Source: Nilaparvata lugens
Taxonomy: Eukaryota > Arthropoda > Insecta > Hemiptera > Delphacidae
DNA: 64,000 nucleotides
NCBI RefSeq assembly: GCF_014356525.2
Contig: NC_052509.1
Span: 37,088,875-37,152,874, forward strand
Direction: 5' to 3'
Shown: piece by piece, positions 57,298-64,000 of the stretch
Layout of the letters: each line of letters begins with the position of its first letter
Position numbering within the stretch: the stretch's first letter is position 1
The notes under the pieces: model-generated
Database searches by the model: none
Told to the model about the DNA's origin: nothing
Seen by the model: only the letters and a program-made list of their open reading frames with translations
Translations under genes and position numbers: made by a program

Positions 57298-58011
57298 GGC
57301 GCTGGCTTACATTGAGCATACATGAGAGAGGCAAAGAATTGGACTTCGGATTATTGTTCGGGGGTCTTTAGTGTATATGAAACTCGATGTCATCACGTCC
57401 CAGGGTGGTCGACAGCTAGGGGGGGAGGGGGGTAAGTTGTAAAAAACGCGCGCTTATAAAATCGCCTGTCCTGCAGTTACTATTCATAGTACAGCTTTTA
57501 ATTTTTTCTCAATATTATGTACACATAACTGGCTTTCAATGTGGTCCTCTACATTTTTGTGATAAACCGCATAGTTTGTCCGTAAAAAAATAAAATATCT
57601 CGAAAAATGTATTTTTTTATTATGGACTTTTTGTTATTTCTCGAATATTGAAGTCATTAGCCGACTCTCAATAAACATTGTAGGAAAAGGCTCCCAATAA
57701 ACGTTGTAGGCCGTTTCTTCCTGAATCCAATGATATATATAGTTTGGGGTTACGATCATAGATGCGGTGGTGGGAGGGGGATAAGTAGCGCTGTTACGCT
57801 GTGGCGCGGTCCTCCCCCATGATTAATGCGCGTAATGGCCTGTCTATTGCATCGCTCCTACTAGTCTATGCATTCAAATTATGTATTTCAGGAACTCTAT
57901 CTTATGTATTTTCGGTCGCTGAACACGATTTTTCAACTGTCAAGTCTCAATAATTGATAATTCTCATCATAATATACTAATTATGGTCAAAATTACAAAC
58001 TTCATCTCATT
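57298..58011 (+). repeat. Left terminal inverted repeat of E2
   Basis: Pairs with 63089-63805. It contains the GC-rich GACGTGATGACATCGAG-type block, a (G)n stretch near 57420 and CGCGGTCCTCCCCCATG near 57805. The same sequence is the right end of E1 (27107-27822, inverted). Confidence 0.9.
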
Positions 58012-58321
58012 ATCATTATTTATGATTACATTGTTATGATAAACCATCTTGTTAGGAAACCTATATATGTGTTTCTCAGTCGATAAAAACTGATATCCCA
58101 TTAAGAGAGAATAATTATTCGATTTAGTTCAATGATCGCTTTGGAATTGCGAAAGTCAAGTAATGGAGTAAGTTAAACAAATAATATAGGCTACCCCATA
58201 TAGAGCACTGTGTAACAGGATTAAAATATATATAAATTTACAGTTGAAGCACAAATTAATAATGCCAATTACTCCCATTTGATATGACTATATATTTTAT
58301 TACAAAGGAAATACAGCTCTA

Positions 58322-58514
58322 AAGCTGCTTTTACACCAAAGTTATTAACGAGATGTTAATATAACTTAATCTTTATAGATTCTATTAGATTGAACATAAC
58401 CTATCACACACATGATGGACATATATTATGTTTGCCAAGTTCGTTCAATCTAATAGAATCTATAAAGATTAAGTTATTAACATTTTGTTAATAACTTTGG
58501 TGTAAACGCAGCTT
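58322..58514. mobile_element. MITE D, copy in E2, TA target duplication
   Basis: Same site as in E1 (24659-24849), with TA at 58320-58321 and 58515-58516. One base of the terminal GCTGCG has changed on the left. Confidence 0.9.
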
Positions 58515-59062
58515 TATCAACTGATCTCTGTAACTTATATCTATGAATAGATACTTTACATCTGGCTGAGTTTGACTGATTGTCTTGGGGTGGTACTTGA
58601 ATGAAAGTGGAATGGGAGATATCTTTGTTGAATTTGAAATATTTGGAGAGAATACTGTTGGAAATCTATTGAGGGGAGATCATTATAATTAAGGTGTGAG
58701 AGCAAGCAATCAATTCAATGAAACAACTACAAGGACTCATGAACGGTTCAAATATGAGAGATTGTCAAAGTATATTTGAAAGAAGTCAGGAGCTATTCGT
58801 GGAGTTTTTCTAGAATCACAATGCAAAATCAATGACTACTTGAAATTTATGACTGATTATTGAAACATAGTTTAAATTATCTTAAATTGTATTCATGCTC
58901 ATAAGGACTCTGGTATTGCACATAGAAACTGTACGAGAAAAGATCCCATACTTTTTTCATTGAATCACACAAACTATGTTATGGAGTCTGTGTTATATCT
59001 AGAAAATATAAAAAAATACCTATATAAGTAGAAAATAATTTCCAATAAGGAAACATTAACTC

Positions 59063-60367
59063 TGAAGTGTGGTGAGTACGCCAAAAAAGACAAAATGAGT
59101 CAACAAGATGAGATTTAATATTAATAAAATAATAGGCAGATGGCCACATACAAAATTCAGATATGAGAATACACTTGCAAGCCAAGGGTAGCTATCAAAA
59201 TTGAATGTAATACATATTAAAATCTTGAAATAACGTAGGACAGTGCTCTCAATGAGACATACACTGCAACATATTGAATTCATGGACATAGGCTTGAATG
59301 CCGAATAAGTATGGACAATTAAATGTTTTTAATTGCCGTAAAAGCTGAATGATAGCTACAAAAATAATATGAATGCACATTAAAATGTTTGAATTAGAAA
59401 TAGAGAACAACGTGGTCCAGTGTCGACACGCTGTTAGTAATTTCATGAACAGTTATGCAATACATGAGTAAAATGAAAATTGAATAAAACGATTTACATA
59501 ACCTGAATAAAATTTTGAGGAAGAGATGCAGCCAGGCAGACAAGCAAGGAATCCACGGTACCCCAAGGAACAGGACATCAGCAAGCGACGATATGATGGC
59601 CACGTGATGACGAGAATGGAAGCATCCAACACAGTAGGCAATTCCAACAATGGGAATGTGAGCAGGAACATGTAGAATTCCAGACAAATAATCCGAATTT
59701 CAAGTAGTGGAATTTTCAGAACGATTTCCAAATGGTAGAGATGATGAAATTGAAAGTTTGAATTTCAAATGTTGAAAACATGTTGATAGAAGAATGGCGA
59801 TAGACACTAACACAATACTATGGAACTTTGACAAAGTTTATCAACGTAAATACATGAAGAAATTAATGAATAATTGAATCACAGTTGATGAATAGATTTG
59901 AAGAATTAATTTGAAGGAATAATTCACATTTAAAAACGTCCAGTAAACCAGATGAATTTGGATGAAGAGAAAGTACACCGAAGCGGTGTGCACTCACCAA
60001 CGAGAAACGATCGAAAGACAAGAAGCCAGACCAACGCTCTACTAACAAAGAAGAAGCCGGAAATGCCAGACACATAAGCAAACGTTTGCAAACTTTTGAT
60101 GAAAAAGTAGCAATTATCAAGAAAGTAAGATGCCTAAAAGACGAAATAAATTCCAAAAAATTGAATAATACAAATATTAAAATTGAAACGACGAATAATA
60201 CGACGAATTATATTAGAAAACAAACTTGATTATGACAGTGACGTGGAACTGTGACTGTGATGTCACCAGACAGTGCAGACGGACAAAATGACGAAATGAC
60301 GTCTACGTAGTAATGGAATGAGTATTGAAGTGGAAGCGTTCCAATAAATGCTTTGTCAGATTTTACA
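59063..60367 (-). mobile_element. 3' LTR of a BEL/Pao element (about 1.3 kb)
   Basis: On the minus strand it starts TGTAAAATCTGACAAAGC and ends CACCACACTTCA (TG...CA). Its first 628 bases (60367-59740) match 62351-61725. The remaining part has no partner, because the other LTR is truncated. A GGGGCCCAGTTTA purine/GC tract precedes it. If the LTR were only 628 bp, 59063-59739 would be separate DNA. Confidence 0.6.
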
Positions 60368-60541
60368 TAAACTGGGCCCCTTGTGTCATATGGGGGTATG
60401 GCACAATAAGAAAAAGTAAAAAATATGTCAAATCTGGCAAAGCAATTGGAAATTGAAAACTGGGCCCCATGTGAGAACCAGGGGAAAAAACAATGAAACC
60501 TGAAAATACGAAATGAACCATAAGAGCAAGGGGATCAACTA

Positions 60542-61819
60542 GAATCCTCATCAATGGGAAGAGGTGCTAAACTCGAAACAGCTCTCTTAAAGGTGCCGGA
60601 GGGAGTGAGAACAGTGACAACTTGAACCTTGTCGTCCTTGCCGGGATGAACTTCAGTAATGTGCGCCAGTTTCCAAGTGGACTGCGTGGAACCAGGATCC
60701 TTCAGGATCCTTCAAGATGACAACCGTACCGACCTTCAAATTTTCACAATTGTTTAACCATTTGCCTTTTTTCTGAAGAGTGGTGGAGGAATGGGTCTTT
60801 TTTCTGAATGGTGGAGGAATTCGTCTTTTTTCTGAATGGTGTATTTTTTCATTATCCTGTGCTGGAGGCACTGGTGACATGTGATTCAACTGTTGATATT
60901 CTTCCATGGAAGCTGTGTATTGATTTTTTAATTCAATATTTGATGATAACCGTTTTTCTAATAAATGAAATCGGTTCAATGCTTGAAATCGGGAATGACC
61001 CAATGAGTGGAAACTATCCTTTTTTGGAAGAGTGACCATAAACCGTCCATCTTCAAGACGTGTGGTAGTGGTTGTGTAATGCTTTTCAAGTTTCAAAACC
61101 TCAGGTGAGGGAGGAAGCAGAGGAGAGATTTCTTCCAACTTCCAAAATTTCTCTAACTGATGAGAGACATCATTTGAAGTTAGAAAATTCGACATGACCC
61201 TATGGGGAGCGGTCACAGGCGAAGCAGGGAGGCACAAACAAGGTGCTGCAATAGGACGAATAGTTTTACAAGAACCAAATATGACCCAACCTAGACTGGT
61301 TTTCTGAAGAATGGGAGCGTTTTGTGCTAGATAAAATTTACCAGGCTGAAGTACAGATGTGAATATGCCAGCACCAAGTAACAAATCTACAGGTTTAGAT
61401 TGATCAAACAATGGATCCGCTAATTTGAGTTCAACAGGAATTGAAATTTTAGAAAGATCAATGTTCACACTAGGAACATTAGATGATATGCTATCAACAA
61501 CAATACAATTTTCTTCAACCGACCACGAACGATCAGATGAAGACAAGCAAACTGAATGAGAAATAGATGATTTGGTCTTATTCTCACCTACACTATGAAT
61601 CAAAGTGTCCGAATACAAAGTAACAATTGACAATTTTTCAGCCAACCTAGTTGACATCAAATTACAATTAGAGCAAGAATCTAAAAGCACGGTTGCTTTA
61701 ATAAATTTCCCACTAGAAGACTTTGATGATGAAATTGAAAGTTTGAATTTCAAATGTCGAAAACATGTTGATAGAAGAATGGCGATAGACGCTAACACAA
61801 TACTATGGAACTTTGACAA
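60542..61819 (-). pseudogene. Internally deleted BEL/Pao Pol
   Basis: An open frame of 388 codons covers 61819-60653. Its first 30 or so codons are LTR sequence. Then come a BEL aspartic-protease-like domain (DUF1758; FIKATVLLDSCSNCNLMSTR, then PVDLLLGAGIF) and the RT entry region (GRFMVTLPKK, SMEEYQQLNHM). A direct jump follows to the integrase C-terminal domain (DUF5641; LKVGTVVILKDPEGSWF). The last part (EVHPGKDDKVQVVTV, SLAPLPIDEDSS, stop near 60542) is out of frame after a short duplication of CAGGATCCTT near 60700. RT, RNase H and integrase core are missing. It is non-autonomous at best. Confidence 0.85.
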
Positions 61820-62351
61820 AGTTTATCAACGTAAATACATGAAGAAATTAATGAATAATTGAATCACAGTTGATGAATAGATTTGAAGAATTAATTTGAA
61901 GGAATAATTCACATTTAAAAACGTCCAGTAAACCAGATGAATTTGGATGAAGAGAAAGTACACCGAAGCGGTGTGCACTCACCAACGAGAAACGATTGAA
62001 AGACAAGAAGTCAGACTGATGCTCTACTAACAAAGAAGAAGCCGGAAATGCCAGACACGTAAGCAAACGTTCGCAAACTTTTGATGAAAAAGTAGCAATT
62101 ATCAAGAAAGTAAGATGCCTAAAAGACAAATTAATTCCAAAAAATTGAATAATACAAATATTAAAATTGAAATGACAAATAATACGATGAATAATATTAG
62201 AAAACAAACTTGATTATGACAGTGACGTGGAACCGTGACTGTGACGTCACCAGACAGTGGAGACGGAAAAAATGACGAAATTACGTCTACGTAGTAACGG
62301 AATGAGTATCGAAGTGGAACCGTTCCAATAAATGCTTTGTCAGATTTTACA
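61725..62351 (-). mobile_element. 5' LTR of the BEL/Pao element, truncated
   Basis: Matches 59740-60367 closely. The minus-strand start TGTAAAATCTG at 62351 directly abuts E sequence. The other end is fused to the protease-like region at 61725, so the rest of the LTR, primer site and gag are deleted. Confidence 0.8.
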
Positions 62352-63088
62352 AATATGCTCTCCAAACCATTGAGACTTGATTTCTAAATCTGTGGCAGAG
62401 ATTTATTAATGCGACATGCAAGAATCTATAAAGGAATAATCCATACGTTAGCTACGTGCAGGAATACATACATTCATTCATTCATTTGTGGATAAAATTA
62501 CAAATCATATAAATATGTTTGGGAAAGAATAACGGGCATGGCAAACTATTCGAATCCCAAATTTTGATACTGAATAACTTGTTACCATTTCAAAACAGTC
62601 TGAATGGGAATACCATAATGGATGAATCAATCAAAAGTTAGTGAAATATCATTATAATAATACTGTTAGAAATAATATGAATGAATATTTAAATTTTCAT
62701 TTCATTTTGATTTGACACATATCTATTATTATATTAGATATAATTTCTCAATAGTTCACAACAAACTAAAGATTCATGAAAGATTAACATTTTCATACTA
62801 AACATAATCATTATGATAATGAATGAATGATGAATTCCATTTCCACCATGAAGAACTAAGAAATTCCACAAATATTTCTTGGAAATTAACTGACCACTAT
62901 ATCAAGTAAGCGTGGCCAGTGTGCAATTAATAATATAATTTAGCCTGCAGCGCATCACAATAAATTAATTTGAGATAAAAACAATAGAACATAAACACAT
63001 ATAAATATTATTATTATTCTATCCTAATATATTTCTTGAAACCCAAGTTTCGTTTATTTCAAACAGTCATTTCTTATTGTCCTTGCAG

Positions 63089-63805
63089 AATGAGATGAAG
63101 TTTGTAATTTTGACCATAATTAGTATATTATGATGAGAATTATCAATTATTAAGACTTGACAGTTGAAAAATCGTGTTCAGCGACCGAAAATACATAAGA
63201 TAGCGTTCCTGAAATACATAATTTGAATGCATAGACTAGTAGGAGCGATGCAATAGACAGGCCATTACGCGCATTAATCATGGGGGAGGACCGCGCCGCA
63301 GCGTAACAGCGCTACTTATCCCCCTCCCACCACCGCATCTATGATCGTAACCCCCAAACTATATATATCATTGGATTCAGGAAGAAACGGCCTACAACGT
63401 TTATTGGGAGCCTTTTCCTACAACGTTTATTGAGAGTCGGCTAATGACTTCAATATTCGAGAAATAACAAAAAGTCCATAATAAAAAAATATATTTTTCG
63501 AGATATTTTATTTTTTTACGGACAAACTATGCGGTTTATCACAAAAATGTAGAGGACCACATTGAAAGCCAGTTATGTGTACATAATATTGAGAAAAAAT
63601 TAAAAGCTGTACTATGAATAGTAACTGCAGGACAGGCGATTTTATAAGCGCACGTTTTTTACAACTTACCCCCCTCCCCCCCCCAAGCTGTCGACCACCC
63701 TGGGACGTGACGACATCGAGTTTCATATACACTAAAGACCCCCGAACAATAATCCGAAGTCAAATTCTCTGCCTCTCTCATGTATGCTCAATGTAAGCCA
63801 GCGCC
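63089..63805 (-). repeat. Right terminal inverted repeat of E2
   Basis: Inverted partner of 57298-58011 and direct counterpart of 27107-27822 in E1. It ends GTAAGCCAGCGCC, then unrelated DNA. Confidence 0.9.
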
Positions 63806-64000
63806 AATGTAATCTCATCATGTACACTGAATATAATAGGACGTGAGGATAAGTATAAAAGGATATAAAATAAAAAATAATACGTTCTTAGTTTGACTAA
63901 ATTTGTACTTAAAATCGATGGTAATGTGTGTGTTTATCCAATCAATGTAGGCTACTACTGGTTTACAGCTGAAAATGCCTTTAGTAATCAGACTGGGCCA

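Larger units (their letters stand above)
57298..63805. mobile_element. Long-TIR element E, copy 2 (6.5 kb)
   Basis: 57298-58011 is the inverted complement of 63089-63805 (ends GGCGCTGGCTTACATTGAGC and its complement; inner limit near CATCTCATT). The terminal repeats are thus about 715 bp. The left side continues outward with TAGTCCA, which the right side lacks but E1 has, so the right end may be a few bases short. Inside are a MITE D copy and an internally deleted BEL/Pao element. No transposase was seen. Short frames in the terminal repeats mirror each other. Confidence 0.85.

Noticed and set aside
59394..59731. Minus-strand hydrophobic frames of 92-97 codons
   Set aside because: They lie in LTR-like DNA, overlap each other in different frames and have no family resemblance.
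59058..62356. Target duplication for the BEL/Pao element in E2
   Set aside because: The flanks (AACTC and AATAT) do not match, and about 1 kb of E interior present in E1 is absent, so a clean insertion cannot be claimed.
63508..63796. Frames in the right terminal repeat (also 27522-27728 and 57298-58011)
   Set aside because: The same frames appear mirrored in every terminal repeat copy and show no domain; treated as non-coding.
1..64000. tRNA, rRNA, CRISPR, bacterial operons, riboswitches
   Set aside because: No cloverleaf, repeat-spacer array or bacterial gene arrangement was seen; the window is eukaryotic.

Overview
The window is eukaryotic, AT-rich and dominated by transposable elements. 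It carries three spliced exons of one host gene with canonical GT/AG borders, an insect-type mixture of LINEs, BEL/Pao and Ty3-like retroelements, a Polinton/Maverick relic and many small MITEs. I think it is a hemipteran insect, perhaps a planthopper, but the species is a guess. No tRNA, rRNA, CRISPR or bacterial-type operon was seen. Almost every coding region is mobile-element derived, and most are broken.

Host gene: exons of a ZZZ3 / Drosophila Atac1 homologue (ATAC histone acetyltransferase complex) lie on the minus strand at 46365-46477 (end of the SANT/Myb domain), 44146-44418 (acidic linker) and 32648-32892 (ZZ zinc finger and stop codon). Its 11.3-kb last intron holds a plus-strand LINE (ORF1 at 33524-34477, ORF2 at 40041-42760), itself split by an antisense LINE (about 35630-39990). 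Upstream exons were not found and may lie beyond the window.

Layout: 1-3300, minus-strand Ty3-like element (Gag, tandem-repeated leader, probable LTR). 3340-15500, decayed Polinton (protein-primed DNA polymerase, integrase chromodomain, packaging ATPase, a conserved Polinton protein), interrupted by a LINE with perfect target duplications and by unidentified DNA. 15.7-22.1 kb, MITEs, hairpins, a BEL/Pao RT fragment, a 730-bp purine tract and a LINE fragment. 22.6-29.5 kb, a 1.65-kb block (X) containing a 630-bp palindrome, present twice and flanking a long-TIR element (E1). 29.5-32.6 kb, mostly unassigned. 32.6-46.5 kb, the host gene and its nested LINEs. 48.7-51.1 kb, two LINE fragments. 51.1-57.2 kb, a second copy of the antisense LINE family. 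57.3-63.8 kb, a 6.5-kb element with about 0.7-kb terminal inverted repeats (E2) containing an internally deleted BEL/Pao element.

Most interesting item: the LINE family at 35630-39990 and 51137-57220. Between its Gag-like ORF1 and its endonuclease/RT ORF2 it carries a third ORF ending in a superfamily-1 helicase of the plus-strand RNA-virus type, with all motifs legible in one copy. The three ORFs are linked by short stop/start overlaps (11 nt and 8 nt). The two copies have different 5' ends and independent lesions, so this looks like a family architecture rather than a chance viral insertion. I do not know of a described LINE like this, and I could not search Repbase.
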